A DNA stretch of 64,000 nucleotides from Nonlabens sp. (GTDB lineage: Bacteria; Bacteroidota; Bacteroidia; Flavobacteriales; Flavobacteriaceae): assembly GCA_020630715.1 (NCBI GenBank), contig JAHDIQ010000006.1, forward strand, positions 124,001-188,000, read 5' to 3'. The notes below the pieces were generated by a model. That model did not search any database. It was not told where the DNA came from and was given only the letters and a program-made list of their open reading frames with translations. Positions 1-9,014 of the stretch are shown piece after piece. A program made the position numbers and the translations under genes. How positions within the stretch are numbered: the stretch's first letter is position 1; each line of letters begins with the position of its first letter.

Positions 1-185
1 TCAATGACCAGTTTTTTATCGCTACGTTCTTTGAAATAAAAGGTATTTGTACTATCGCGTTTTAATTCCCGATTTGAAAATATTTCATGATCTGTGATAT
101 CTGCAAAATTGTAATAGGCAAACCTACTTACTTTACATGATGTTAGAATAGTGGTCACTAATAATAGAGGTAAGAGTCTTTTCAT
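1..185 (-). CDS. Partial lipoprotein, N-terminus only
   Basis: The 3' part lies beyond the window. Reading from an ATG at 183-185, the first ~61 residues are visible: MKRLLPLLL, a short hydrophobic stretch, then the lipobox LTSC with Cys17, followed by a segment containing YYNFADITD. The lipobox predicts a lipid-anchored envelope protein. The NFADI-type segment resembles the start of flavobacterial class C beta-lactamase-like serine hydrolases, but no catalytic motif is inside the window, so that assignment is only a guess. Confidence 0.6.
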   Translation of the reverse strand, partial: MKRLLPLLLVTTILTSCKVSRFAYYNFADITDHEIFSNRELKRDSTNTFYFKERSDKKLVI

Positions 186-232
186 GGTTTGCGCATTTAA
201 AGAAAATATTAAGTTCCTAAAGTTATTGAATT

Positions 233-619
233 CTAATTCCTTTTTAATTCAATAATTACTAAGGTTTGAGTATCAATATTGAACGTGCGATCTTTATGTT
301 TATCTCTATAAGTAACAGTAAGTAGATGATCCTTAAATTCAATGAAACTACAACCAGCAGATGCTAATCCCATCGTATTTATAGGTGGTCTCCAGTTCAT
401 GATTAAACCATCTTTAATTTTGATACGCAATAGTTCTTTTCCTACTTCATTTTTTTGCCACCATGCGAGTTGAGATCCGTTTGTCGCAATTTGGTTCACT
501 AATACTTCATTTTCTGCGCCTAAATTATCCATCCAGAAAATTCTATTATCGTCTATTTCTGTGTCGATATTATCCAGGAACAATTCTTCATCTACTAGAT
601 TTAAAAGATCTGTATTCAA
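233..619 (-). CDS. Hypothetical protein
   Basis: I do not recognise this family. The reading frame has no ATG at its beginning: the longest version starts at TTG (617-619) and gives 128 residues, while the first ATG (530-532) would give 99. The protein is acidic at the N-terminus and looks like a soluble beta-rich protein, with no signal peptide or membrane segment. It lies between a lipoprotein gene and a DUF2200 gene, all on the minus strand, so it may be cotranscribed with them. Confidence 0.5.
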   Translation of the reverse strand: MNTDLLNLVDEELFLDNIDTEIDDNRIFWMDNLGAENEVLVNQIATNGSQLAWWQKNEVGKELLRIKIKDGLIMNWRPPINTMGLASAGCSFIEFKDHLLTVTYRDKHKDRTFNIDTQTLVIIELKRN

Positions 620-644
620 ATTAGTTTATTTTTTAAATCAGTAA

Positions 645-1013
645 CTAGGAAACAGTTCTCAGTATCTTATCCATTTTGCGACCTCGCGCTAGCTCGTCAA
701 TGAGTTTGTCCAGATAGCGACAATTTCTAGTGAGTTCATTATCTATTTCTTCAATACGATAACCACAAATTACGCCTTTTATTAAATGTGCATTTGGGTT
801 TAAGGAAGCTTGATTGAAAAACTCTTCAAAAGTTACTTGGTCTTTAATTAACTGTAGGATTTTATTTTCATTAAATCCTGTTAACCACTCCATTACTCGA
901 TGAAGCTCTTCTACGGTTCTACCTTTCTTTTCAACCTTAGAAACATAATGTGGATAGACACCACTAAATTTCATAGTGCGTATGCGCTCGTTGTGTTTTT
1001 CGGTTACTTTCAT
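645..1013 (-). CDS. DUF2200 family protein
   Basis: At 122 residues it has the usual length for DUF2200. The family signature is visible near the start (FSGVYPHYVSKVEKKGRT, then EELHRVMEWLTGF). DUF2200 proteins are small, soluble and of unknown function; many resemble a DNA-binding helix-turn-helix or a YdhG/DUF1801-like fold, but no activity is established. There is no signal peptide. The ATG at 1011-1013 fits the conserved family start. A spacer with an inverted repeat separates it from the divergent DUF3095 gene. Confidence 0.85.
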   Translation of the reverse strand: MKVTEKHNERIRTMKFSGVYPHYVSKVEKKGRTVEELHRVMEWLTGFNENKILQLIKDQVTFEEFFNQASLNPNAHLIKGVICGYRIEEIDNELTRNCRYLDKLIDELARGRKMDKILRTVS

Positions 1014-1108
1014 AAGGATGATTCGTTAGCTATTAGGTAATCTATATTTAAGTAATGTTTATAATCATAAATGTAACATTTTAAAACACGTCGTACAATC
1101 GTTGTTAC

Positions 1109-1138
1109 TTAATTGAGTATGCACCTATTCTCAATTAA
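1109..1138. promoter_or_regulatory. Inverted repeat upstream of the DUF3095 gene
   Basis: Perfect 9-bp arms TTAATTGAG (1109-1117) and CTCAATTAA (1130-1138) are separated by 12 bases, ending 18 bases before the ATG of the next gene. It could be an operator or a 5'-leader hairpin. There is no T-run, so it is not an intrinsic terminator. Function is inferred from position only. Confidence 0.4.
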
Positions 1139-1156
1139 TAAACCTAATTTAGCTAT

Positions 1157-2290
1157 ATGCAATATGATGATTTTTATAAGAATTTATTGATTCAGCATGT
1201 AGCGGTACATGAGGTTTTTAAGAAAGAAAATTCTTTTAAGCCAGTTCCAGATAGCTGGAATGTTATCGTTACAGACATTAAGAATTCTACTGCTACCGTT
1301 GTAGCTGGCGACCATCAACTGGTAAATCTAGCAGCAACTGGTTCTATCGTTGCATGTTTAAACGTCGCAAGAAAGAATAACATTGAGATTCCGTTTTTCT
1401 TTGGTGGTGATGGAGCTACTATTTTAGTACCAGATACGATCTTAGAAGAATGTATTCATGCCTTAATTCTACATCAAGAAAATTGTTTACTTAATTTTCA
1501 ATTCTTTCTACGTGTAGATCATTGTAAGGTGTCAACCTTGTATGATTTAGGACATCAATTACTCATGGTAAAAATTAAGATTAATGACTTACACGTTATT
1601 CCCGTAGTTATAGGTGACGCATTGCAAAAAGCAGAATCTTTAATGAAATTAAAGGATCGTAAATTAGAACTTGAGCCTTTACCATTTAATTTAGATCTTA
1701 ATGGGATGGAATGTAAATGGGACCGTATAGCACCACCTGTAAAGAATAATATCATCATTACTTTAATTGTAAAAGCGATTGATTCTCAATCGCAAGCACA
1801 AGTATATGGTCAGGTTTTAGAAATTATTCAGGAAATTTTTGGTGATGTGACTAGTAGACATCCTATTACTTCTGAGAAATTAGTGATGATCAATAAAATG
1901 AGCCAATTGAAAAATGAGGTCATCATGAAATTCTCAAAATTTAAATGGTTTGCTTTTATAACTACAGTAATACGATCGGGAATCGCTCGATGGTATTTGA
2001 AGAAAAATTCTAACGGAATTAAATACTTAAATGAATTACCATTACTTTCAGAATCTTTAATGTTAGACGGCACTATTAATACCGTTATCGCAGGTACGAC
2101 ACCTCAAAAAGATGAATTAATTTCACGATTAGAACGATTAAGAAAAGAAGGACTACTACAATACGGTCATCATGTGAGCGATCGTAGTGTATTATCCTGT
2201 TATGTGACAGCAATGGATGATTATCATATTCATTTTCTAGACGGCGATTATGGCGGTTATACGAAGGCAGCTCAATACTTTAAAATATAA
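1157..2290 (+). CDS. DUF3095 family protein (cyclase-like fold)
   Basis: A 377-residue soluble protein matching DUF3095. The N-terminal part carries NVIVTDIKNSTATV (about residues 35-48) and FFFGGDGATILVP (about 80-92). These resemble the two metal-binding loops of class III nucleotidyl cyclases, so a cyclase-like fold is plausible, but nucleotide cyclisation has not been shown as far as I know. The C-terminal third looks like a separate domain, possibly winged-helix. The gene stands alone between a divergent DUF2200 gene and a convergent GAPDH gene, and ends at a bidirectional terminator. Confidence 0.8.
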   Translation: MQYDDFYKNLLIQHVAVHEVFKKENSFKPVPDSWNVIVTDIKNSTATVVAGDHQLVNLAATGSIVACLNVARKNNIEIPFFFGGDGATILVPDTILEECIHALILHQENCLLNFQFFLRVDHCKVSTLYDLGHQLLMVKIKINDLHVIPVVIGDALQKAESLMKLKDRKLELEPLPFNLDLNGMECKWDRIAPPVKNNIIITLIVKAIDSQSQAQVYGQVLEIIQEIFGDVTSRHPITSEKLVMINKMSQLKNEVIMKFSKFKWFAFITTVIRSGIARWYLKKNSNGIKYLNELPLLSESLMLDGTINTVIAGTTPQKDELISRLERLRKEGLLQYGHHVSDRSVLSCYVTAMDDYHIHFLDGDYGGYTKAAQYFKI

Positions 2291-2292
2291 AA

Positions 2293-2316
2293 CCGCCTTT
2301 TCTAACGAAAAGACGG
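2293..2316. terminator. Bidirectional intrinsic terminator
   Basis: The stem CCGCCTTTTC / GAAAAGACGG (one mismatch) has a TAAC loop. It sits between the converging DUF3095 and GAPDH genes and could serve both. The flanking U-tracts are weak. Confidence 0.55.
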
Positions 2317-2342
2317 CTCTCTAACCTCAAATTTAAAATCGT

Positions 2343-3791
2343 TTAGTAATAGGTAAAACGTCTTACTTTGGCAATATATTTTGCCAGCCGTATCACCTGA
2401 TGACTATAACCGTATTCATTATCATACCATACGTATAAGATGACATTTTTTCCATCTGGACCTACAATAGTAGCATTAGAATCATAAATAGATGGTGCGT
2501 TAGAACCTACGATATCGCTCGATACTAATTCGTTATCAATACTATATTTTATTTGTTCTACCAGATCTCCTTCTAGAGCGTATTTCTTTAAGGTTTGATT
2601 AATACCATCTAGACTGGTTTCTTTTTCTAGTTGTAAATTTAGAATTGCAAGTGATCCATTAGGAACTGGTACACGTATCGCGTTACTAGTTAATTTACCT
2701 TCAAATGATGGTAGCGCTTTACTTACGGCCTTACCAGCACCAGTTTCTGTAATTACCATATTTAATGCGGCAGCACGTCCACGACGGTATTTACTATGCA
2801 TATTATCTACAAGATTCTGGTCGTTTGTATAAGCATGAATGGTTTCTAAGTGTCCTTTTTCAACACCATAACTATCTTCAATAGCTTTAAGCACTGGCGT
2901 TATCGCATTTGTAGTACAACTTGCAGCACTAAAAATATCCACCTCATCCGGATGATGTTCTGTATGATTCACACCATGTACGATGTTAGGTATTCCTTTT
3001 CCTGGTGCTGTAAGTAATACTTTGTGGGCACCTTTTGCTTTAAGGTGACGCGATAAAGCTTCATCATCTCTAAAAGCACCTGTATTGTCTATAATTAAAG
3101 CGTCATTAATACCATAAGCAGTGTAGTCTATATCTTCAGGAGCATTTGCACTAATCATGCTTACCGTGGTACCATTAATGATCAGGCTTTTAGAATTTGC
3201 ATCATAACTTACCGTGCCAGAGAAATCTCCATGAACAGAATCCTGAGCAAGTAAAGAAGCACGTTTTTCTAAAACTGTGGCATCTATCGCTCCACGAGTT
3301 ACAATGGCGCGTAAACGCAACTGGCTACCTTTACCAGCTTTAGTCATTAATTCTCGAGCTAGTAATCTTCCTATTCTACCAAAACCGTATAACACCACAT
3401 CCTTAGGCTGAATATCATCTGCTTTTTGAGCATCATTCATTTTACTAGCAACAAAACTCATCGCATTCTGGTATCCATTTTCTTCTAAATGATATTCATA
3501 AGTAAGTTTACCTATGTCTAGTTTTGCCGGTGGCATATCTAGTTGTAAAATCGCTTGAGCAATTTCTACACTGTCAAAAACAGAAATAGGTTTCTGCACA
3601 AATTCACCAGCATATTCATGTAAGTTGATGATTTCACTAACGTTACAGTCTATTAGCTGATTTCTAAAAAGAACTAATTCAATAGATTTATCATACCATA
3701 AATCACTTACGGCTTTAATAAATTCGACTGCTGCGCGTCGTCTATCAGTTTGAAAGGCGAGCTCTTTTTCATAAGTATCGTGGCTACTCAT
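2343..3791 (-). CDS. gap: Glyceraldehyde-3-phosphate dehydrogenase, long form
   Basis: Catalyses NAD(P)-dependent interconversion of glyceraldehyde-3-phosphate and 1,3-bisphosphoglycerate in the cytosol. The Rossmann motif GFGRIGR is at residues 137-143, the catalytic cysteine is Cys292 in SCTTNAITP, and the partner histidine is His319 in ETIHAYTNDQ. At 482 residues it is about 150 longer than classical GAPDH. The extra part is a ~128-residue N-terminal extension of unknown function, which is known in Bacteroidetes. Many flavobacteria also carry a standard-length GAPDH elsewhere, so this could be the gluconeogenic or NADP-linked isoform, but that is inference. A TAnnTTTG box lies about 30 bases upstream of the start. 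Confidence 0.93.
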   Translation of the reverse strand: MSSHDTYEKELAFQTDRRRAAVEFIKAVSDLWYDKSIELVLFRNQLIDCNVSEIINLHEYAGEFVQKPISVFDSVEIAQAILQLDMPPAKLDIGKLTYEYHLEENGYQNAMSFVASKMNDAQKADDIQPKDVVLYGFGRIGRLLARELMTKAGKGSQLRLRAIVTRGAIDATVLEKRASLLAQDSVHGDFSGTVSYDANSKSLIINGTTVSMISANAPEDIDYTAYGINDALIIDNTGAFRDDEALSRHLKAKGAHKVLLTAPGKGIPNIVHGVNHTEHHPDEVDIFSAASCTTNAITPVLKAIEDSYGVEKGHLETIHAYTNDQNLVDNMHSKYRRGRAAALNMVITETGAGKAVSKALPSFEGKLTSNAIRVPVPNGSLAILNLQLEKETSLDGINQTLKKYALEGDLVEQIKYSIDNELVSSDIVGSNAPSIYDSNATIVGPDGKNVILYVWYDNEYGYSHQVIRLAKYIAKVRRFTYY

Positions 3792-3820
3792 TGAATGGTG
3801 TTTAAGGTTTTAATTTGCTG

Positions 3821-3828
3821 CAAAAGTA
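3821..3828 (-). promoter_or_regulatory. Candidate -7 box for GAPDH
   Basis: On the minus strand this reads TACTTTTG, matching the Bacteroidetes primary-sigma -7 consensus TAnnTTTG, about 30 bases before the gap ATG. I see no good -33 TTG at the right distance. Confidence 0.45.
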
Positions 3829-3919
3829 ATACTTCTACAACGTTTTCGTAAATCGTGATACCTTAATTTTAAGTTATAACTAGAAATTGATTTTGGGTAA
3901 TATTTTGGTCGATATATTA

Positions 3920-3935
3920 CGCTTTCACGAAAGCG
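3920..3935. repeat. Dispersed palindrome, variant copy
   Basis: CGCTTTCACGAAAGCG, one base from the perfect 16-mer found throughout this window. It lies in the 300-base spacer between gap and htrA. Apart from this copy, the gap -7 box and the htrA terminator, I see nothing in that spacer. Confidence 0.85.
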
Positions 3936-4034
3936 TATTTCTAACAATATTCACAATAGATAGATGTTTTAGGTGTACAAGTACGGTGTAACTTAAATTT
4001 TGACGCTAAACATTTATTTAAAATCACAACACAA

Positions 4035-4070
4035 AAAAACCGCTCTTACCGTAAAGCAAAAGCGGTTTTT
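4035..4070 (-). terminator. Intrinsic terminator of htrA
   Basis: Arms AAAAACCGCT (4035-4044) and AGCGGTTTTT (4061-4070) form a hairpin just past the htrA stop. On the minus strand it is followed by a T-run, so it should act as an intrinsic terminator. A run of T on the other side may also let it work in reverse. Confidence 0.75.
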
Positions 4071-4091
4071 GTTTTTTAAAAGTATCAAGTT

Positions 4092-5510
4092 CTAATCCAC
4101 TGAGTAACGGAAACGTTCTACATCTCCATTAGAATTTTTGATCTGGATTAACAGCACATCACGTGGTGCGACTTCACGTAAAATGGCTTGAACATCATCA
4201 ATGTTTTTTACCTCAATATCGTTTACTTGAGTGATAACATAATCTGACATGTTATAACGTTTCAATTGACCTAATGTTCCTTCGATCTTGACACCATTTT
4301 TAACACCATATTTTTTCTTTTCGCTCTTTGTGAGGTTACGTAATTTCATTTCTATTTTAGGAATAGTAACCGTATTGTTTTTACTTATGGTAATAGGAAT
4401 GGATAATATCGTGTTTTCTCTTAAAACGGCAGCGACAACTGTATCACCAGGATTTTTACTGGTGATGTATCCAGCTAATTCTGTAAACTTATTAATAGGA
4501 ACTCCATCTAATGCTGTAATTACATCACCAGTTTGTAGCTCACTTTGAGCAGCACCACTATCTTCTACGATTTCTGATATATAAATTCCTTCTGTAGTGT
4601 TGATTCCTAATTCAGTAGCGATATTACCCGTTAAATCTGTTCCACGAATCCCTAACATGCCTTTTTGCACAAATCCGTATTCCATAAAATCATTGATGAT
4701 TTTACGGGCATTATTTGATGGTACAGCAAATGAATATCCTATATACGAGCCTGTTTTACTGTAAATCGCGGTATTGATTCCTATTAATTCACCACGAGTA
4801 TTTACTAGGGCTCCACCAGAATTCCCAGGATTCACAGCAGCATCTGTTTGAATAAATGACTGTACATTAGAATCCCTACTGTCTATGTCTCTTCCTTTTG
4901 CACTAATGATTCCCGCCGTTACCGTACTGGTTAATCCTATAGGATTTCCTACAGCAAGAACCCATTCACCTACTTTTGCTGTATTAGAATCTGCAAAAGG
5001 TATAAAAGGTAATTCTTCATCAGTATCCACTTTTATTAAGGCTATATCACTTTCTTTATCTGCTCCTACTAATGTTGCTTTATAGGTCACATTATTATTA
5101 AGTGTCACTTGTAATTCATTAGAATTATCAATCACATGATTATTAGTGATAATATATCCATCTGGTGTAATTATGACACCGCTTCCAGTTCCTATAGCTT
5201 CACGATATGGCGTACCACCGCCAAAAAACAAATCCATAGGAGATACTCTCGCTGGTGCCATAGTTTTATTAATAACGTGAACCACAGCATCTACAGATCG
5301 TTCTGCAGCAGCTGTAAAATCCACGTTAGGAACTTCTGTTCCATCAGTAGTGTAGTTTACCTGTGTGGCTTGAGCTACTGGCTCAGGAATAGAAGTAGAT
5401 ACAACTAGATCCGTAGATTCATCTGATGATGGATTCAAATACGTATAACTCGCTAGTGCAATCGCTCCACCTAGAACGGCAGCACCTAATGTTTTAAAAA
5501 ATGATTTCAT
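4092..5510 (-). CDS. DegP/HtrA-type periplasmic serine protease
   Basis: A trypsin-like protease and chaperone that degrades misfolded envelope proteins. Residues 1-25 form a signal anchor or signal peptide. The catalytic triad is visible: His125 in TNNHVID, Asp155 in ESDIALIKV and Ser231 in NPGNSGGALV. Two PDZ domains follow (about 280-370 and 390-470). The length of 472 is typical for the Do/DegQ subfamily of flavobacteria. It stands alone with its own terminator. No sigma-E type control element is visible; an envelope-stress role is inferred from the family. Confidence 0.95.
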   Translation of the reverse strand: MKSFFKTLGAAVLGGAIALASYTYLNPSSDESTDLVVSTSIPEPVAQATQVNYTTDGTEVPNVDFTAAAERSVDAVVHVINKTMAPARVSPMDLFFGGGTPYREAIGTGSGVIITPDGYIITNNHVIDNSNELQVTLNNNVTYKATLVGADKESDIALIKVDTDEELPFIPFADSNTAKVGEWVLAVGNPIGLTSTVTAGIISAKGRDIDSRDSNVQSFIQTDAAVNPGNSGGALVNTRGELIGINTAIYSKTGSYIGYSFAVPSNNARKIINDFMEYGFVQKGMLGIRGTDLTGNIATELGINTTEGIYISEIVEDSGAAQSELQTGDVITALDGVPINKFTELAGYITSKNPGDTVVAAVLRENTILSIPITISKNNTVTIPKIEMKLRNLTKSEKKKYGVKNGVKIEGTLGQLKRYNMSDYVITQVNDIEVKNIDDVQAILREVAPRDVLLIQIKNSNGDVERFRYSVD

Positions 5511-5659
5511 GTGTGTACTTATTTATATGAAACAATAACTCTAAATTAATTTTTCAATTGTATTAAGAACCTAGGTTTAACCTATTTTAACAGCTAATAA
5601 ATTCTTAAAAAGATGACGCTTATCTACAGATTCTATTTCATAGACCTATAGATAGATGT

Positions 5660-5667
5660 TACCTTTG
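5660..5667 (+). promoter_or_regulatory. -7 box next to the dapF start codon (leaderless?)
   Basis: TACCTTTG matches TAnnTTTG and ends only four bases before the dapF ATG at 5672. If used, transcription would start at or next to the start codon, giving a leaderless mRNA. No clear -33 TTG is present. Confidence 0.5.
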
Positions 5668-5671
5668 CGAT

Positions 5672-6454
5672 ATGCCATCAATACCATTTTATAAATACCA
5701 GGGAACAGGTAACGACTTTGTAATGATAGATAATCGTAGCTTATCATTTTCCAAAAACGATACCAAACTCATTGCTCGTATGTGTGACCGTAAATTTGGC
5801 ATAGGAGCTGACGGATTGATCCTTTTAGAACATCATGCTACAGCAGATTTTACCATGGTGTATTTTAATGCAGATGGTAATGAAAGTACCATGTGTGGTA
5901 ATGGTGGTAGGTGTTTAGTAGCATTTGCGCAATTCTTAGAGGTCATTAAAGATACAGCGACTTTTGAGGCGATAGATGGAATGCATCACGCCACTATTTC
6001 TAATGATGGCATCGTGAGTTTGCAAATGAGTGATGTAGATCAGGTTCATGATAAACAAGAGTATCTTTTTACAGATACTGGATCACCGCATCATGTACAG
6101 CTGGTTCAAGATATAGACCATTATGAGGTTGTTTCAAGTGGAAAACAATTACGTCATGATGTATATGGAACCGCTGGAGCAAATATCAATTTTGTAGAAC
6201 CTATAGAACAAAATATCTTTAAAGTACGCACTTATGAACGTGGAGTAGAAGATGAGACCTTAAGTTGTGGTACAGGTGTTACCGCTGTTGCACTTGCTAT
6301 GCATCATTCTAAGAAGACTACTGCCACTCATGTGGAATTAAAAACGCTAGGTGGTAATTTACAAGTACGATTTGAACCTAGTGAGCGTGGTTATAAAAAT
6401 ATATGGTTGATAGGACCAGCACAACAAGTATTTAAAGGAACATTTACGATATGA
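5672..6454 (+). CDS. dapF: Diaminopimelate epimerase
   Basis: Interconverts LL- and meso-diaminopimelate for lysine and peptidoglycan synthesis, without cofactors. The two catalytic cysteines are Cys75 in MCGNGGRC and Cys199 in TLSCGTGVTA. The N-terminal YQGTGNDFVMID motif also fits, and the length of 260 is typical. The last four bases overlap the following acetyltransferase, and mltG follows that, making a compact three-gene unit linked by cell-wall metabolism. Confidence 0.97.
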   Translation: MPSIPFYKYQGTGNDFVMIDNRSLSFSKNDTKLIARMCDRKFGIGADGLILLEHHATADFTMVYFNADGNESTMCGNGGRCLVAFAQFLEVIKDTATFEAIDGMHHATISNDGIVSLQMSDVDQVHDKQEYLFTDTGSPHHVQLVQDIDHYEVVSSGKQLRHDVYGTAGANINFVEPIEQNIFKVRTYERGVEDETLSCGTGVTAVALAMHHSKKTTATHVELKTLGGNLQVRFEPSERGYKNIWLIGPAQQVFKGTFTI

Positions 6455-6972
6455 TGTTGCGATCAGAAACATGTTTACTACGTGCGGTAGATCCAGAAGA
6501 TCTAGACTACATCTATGAGTTAGAGAATAATCCTGCATTGTGGGAAGTAGGGAATACCATCACACCGTATTCTAAGTTTACCATAAAAGAATATTTAGAA
6601 AATGCCCATCGCGATATTTATGAAGTAAAGCAATTGCGACTGGCTATTTGTGATTTAGACCGTAATATAAAAGGTGTAGTAGATCTGTTTGATTTTGATC
6701 CTTATCATAAACGCGCTGGAGTGGGAATTGTCATTTCTAGTGATGTAGATCGTCGTAAAGGATATGCAGCGCAAGGTTTACAATTGATGGTAGATTACGC
6801 TTTTAATCATTTACGATTGCATCAACTACATGCTGGTGTTGCGGTAGATAATGAAGCGAGCCGTAAATTGTTTGAGAAATTACGCTTTCGCGAAAGCGGC
6901 ATCAAAAAAGACTGGATTGCTACTCAAGATGCATTTAAAGACGAAGTTATTTACCAATTGATCAATGAATAA
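6451..6972 (+). CDS. GNAT N-acetyltransferase (RimJ/RimL-like)
   Basis: A 173-residue acetyl-CoA-dependent acyltransferase of the Acetyltransf_3 type. The family pattern is visible: an N-terminal LLRAVDPEDLDYIYELEN, a central AGVGIVIS strand, RRKGYAAQGLQLMVDYAF as the acetyl-CoA loop, and NEASRKLFEKLRF near the end. The substrate is unknown. The C-terminal part contains a complete copy of the dispersed palindrome (6883-6898), which encodes RFRES in frame. It overlaps dapF by four bases and mltG by eight. Confidence 0.88.
   Translation: MMLRSETCLLRAVDPEDLDYIYELENNPALWEVGNTITPYSKFTIKEYLENAHRDIYEVKQLRLAICDLDRNIKGVVDLFDFDPYHKRAGVGIVISSDVDRRKGYAAQGLQLMVDYAFNHLRLHQLHAGVAVDNEASRKLFEKLRFRESGIKKDWIATQDAFKDEVIYQLINE
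6883..6898. repeat. Dispersed palindrome inside a CDS
   Basis: Exact copy of CGCTTTCGCGAAAGCG, read in the acetyltransferase frame as R-F-R-E-S. Confidence 0.95.
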
Positions 6973-8023
6973 AAATTATAAAAAAATCATCCTCGCAGCA
7001 GCAATGTTGGGACTACTGGTGATGGCCATATTTGCCTTTAATGTATACGGAACCTTTTTCTCTCCTAATACAAACTTCACCACAGATACCTATGAGGTAA
7101 GAATTCCATCTACCGCAGACTACAAAGAAGCTTTTTTACTAATAGCAGATGCGGTAGAAGATCGCGATGCATTCCACACCACGGCAGTCCAAAAAGGATA
7201 TCATGAAAATGTAAAACCGGGACGTTATATTCTAAAGCAAGGGATGAGTAATAATGACATTATTAATACCATACGCAGTCAGAATACGCCTGTAAAATTG
7301 CGATTTAATAATCAGGAACGTTTAGAAGATCTGGCAGGTAGAGTAGCGCAACAAATTGAACCTGATAGTCTTACGATTCTTAATGTGATGCGTGATCCAG
7401 CGTTTCTTAAGGAACAACTTTTTACCCAAGACAACGCTCTAGCGATGTATCTACCTAACTCTTATGACATTTACTGGAATAGTAGTGCGATCCAGTTTAG
7501 AGAAAAAATGCTGCAAGCTTATAACAACTTCTGGAATGACGATAGACTGTCTAAGGCAAAAGCTATGGCACTAAAACCAGATGAGGTTTACACGCTAGCA
7601 TCAATAGTTCATAAAGAAACTGCCAAAGCAGATGAACGTCCACGCGTAGCTGGTGTATACATGAATCGTTACAAGCGTGGTATGAAACTAGATGCAGATC
7701 CTACAGTAATTTATGCTAAAAAACGTGCCGAAAATAATTTTAATCAAGTCATTAAAAGAGTGCTTTTTAAAGATTTAGAACTAGATTCTAAATACAATAC
7801 GTATAAATATGCCACCTTGCCACCTGGACCTATAGTGACACCAGATTTAAATGCTATTGATGCCGTACTTAATTATGAAAAACACGGATACTTTTATTTT
7901 GTAGCAGATGTTACAAATCCAGATCGTGCTGGTTATCACAAATTTGCAAAGACCTTATCACAGCACAATGCAAATGCGGCAGCATACCGCAGATGGGTAA
8001 ATCAGCGTGGTATTAATCGGTGA
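6965..8023 (+). CDS. mltG: Endolytic transglycosylase MltG (YceG-like)
   Basis: Cleaves nascent glycan strands in the membrane and is thought to set glycan chain length. It has one N-terminal membrane helix (about residues 8-28), a LysM-like subdomain, and the YceG catalytic domain. The presumed catalytic glutamate is Glu218 in LASIVHKETA, followed by ERPRVAGVYMNR. The length of 352 is usual. It overlaps the upstream acetyltransferase by eight bases. The 266-base spacer behind it holds a weak hairpin near 8050-8070 and a -7 box for the next gene. Confidence 0.95.
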   Translation: MNKNYKKIILAAAMLGLLVMAIFAFNVYGTFFSPNTNFTTDTYEVRIPSTADYKEAFLLIADAVEDRDAFHTTAVQKGYHENVKPGRYILKQGMSNNDIINTIRSQNTPVKLRFNNQERLEDLAGRVAQQIEPDSLTILNVMRDPAFLKEQLFTQDNALAMYLPNSYDIYWNSSAIQFREKMLQAYNNFWNDDRLSKAKAMALKPDEVYTLASIVHKETAKADERPRVAGVYMNRYKRGMKLDADPTVIYAKKRAENNFNQVIKRVLFKDLELDSKYNTYKYATLPPGPIVTPDLNAIDAVLNYEKHGYFYFVADVTNPDRAGYHKFAKTLSQHNANAAAYRRWVNQRGINR

Positions 8024-8235
8024 TTTTATCGTATAAATATGTGATTCAACGTTTTAACTGTTAAAAAACGCTAATATTTAGTTGGTTTGTGATGCAGTGA
8101 AAATTGATGTTTTTGAACACTATAACGTTGTAAATATTTACAAATCCTCGTTTTTGGTTGTTTTTTATGCAAAAACTGCAATAAACCATGAATTTCAATA
8201 TGAAATACCCGTTTTAAGGATCTAGTATAAGGCAG

Positions 8236-8243
8236 TACTTTTG
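8236..8243 (+). promoter_or_regulatory. Candidate -7 box for the lysozyme-like gene
   Basis: TACTTTTG matches TAnnTTTG, 46 bases before the ATG at 8290. No convincing -33 TTG is seen. Confidence 0.4.
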
Positions 8244-8289
8244 CGGCGCGTTATAGAAAGAGTGACAGCAGCTTTCGAAAACAAACTCT

Positions 8290-8931
8290 ATGAGATCACT
8301 AACTGTGACTTTTTTAATGCTACCTATTATGGCAGCATTATTTCCTTATCGATTTGATAACCGTGTTAAAGACATTGTTTCAGATCATCACGAGTCTAAT
8401 CAGACTTATGTATTAGACAATTCAAGTATTCTAATGGGACCTTTTTTAGAGGAAACCACTTTAGATCCACGTTACTTTTCACTAGCGACTTCAAGTCCGG
8501 ATTCTTTTATCTCTTTTAAAGAAGCATTAGCCTTTAAAGAGTCTCAAGGAAAGTACTGGCGTGTGAATAGCTTAGGATATTTAGGTAAATATCAATTTGG
8601 CGCTTCTACATTAGATTTATTAGGTGTGCGTGATACCTCTAGGTTTTTACAGTCACCACGTTTACAGGAACGTGTTTTTGTAAAAAATGTACAGTACAAC
8701 TATGAAGTGCTAGAATCTTACATTGAAAAATATGAAGGTGAAGTTATCGCTGGCGTACCTATTACCGCCAGTGGTGTGATTGCGGCAGCTCATTTATCTG
8801 GTCCAGGTGGTGTTAAACGTTTCTTTAAAACAAATGGTCGTAAAGCCAGCCGTGACGCTTATGGTAGCTCTATTAGAACTTATATGAAGCGATTTGCAGG
8901 TTACGACATTACAGAGGTGATTGCAGATTAG
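8290..8931 (+). CDS. Secreted lysozyme-like protein (transglycosylase-type)
   Basis: A 213-residue protein with an N-terminal signal peptide (about residues 1-18). Residues 75-105 contain EALAFKESQGKY followed by LGYLGKYQFGASTL. This resembles the catalytic helix and following strand of lysozyme-like transglycosylases, with Glu in KESQGKY as the likely acid. A second conserved block is ASGVIAAAHLSGPGGVKRFF. It probably acts on peptidoglycan in the periplasm. Activity is inferred from the pattern; the family is poorly characterised. It lies downstream of mltG but has its own promoter-like box. Confidence 0.65.
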   Translation: MRSLTVTFLMLPIMAALFPYRFDNRVKDIVSDHHESNQTYVLDNSSILMGPFLEETTLDPRYFSLATSSPDSFISFKEALAFKESQGKYWRVNSLGYLGKYQFGASTLDLLGVRDTSRFLQSPRLQERVFVKNVQYNYEVLESYIEKYEGEVIAGVPITASGVIAAAHLSGPGGVKRFFKTNGRKASRDAYGSSIRTYMKRFAGYDITEVIAD

Positions 8932-9002
8932 CAATTATGCTTTAGGGAACAATTACCTATCTTTTAGGTAGTATTCTCTCTACTCATCATTATATAGCTT
9001 CT

Positions 9003-9010
9003 TATATTTG
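9003..9010 (+). promoter_or_regulatory. -7 box next to a lipoprotein start codon (leaderless?)
   Basis: TATATTTG matches TAnnTTTG and ends four bases before the ATG at 9015, the same arrangement as at dapF. Confidence 0.45.
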
Positions 9011-9014
9011 TGCT

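Noticed and set aside
4288-5408. Plus-strand frames across htrA
   Set aside because: Shadows of the protease gene; hydrophobic or low-complexity products without promoter or start support.
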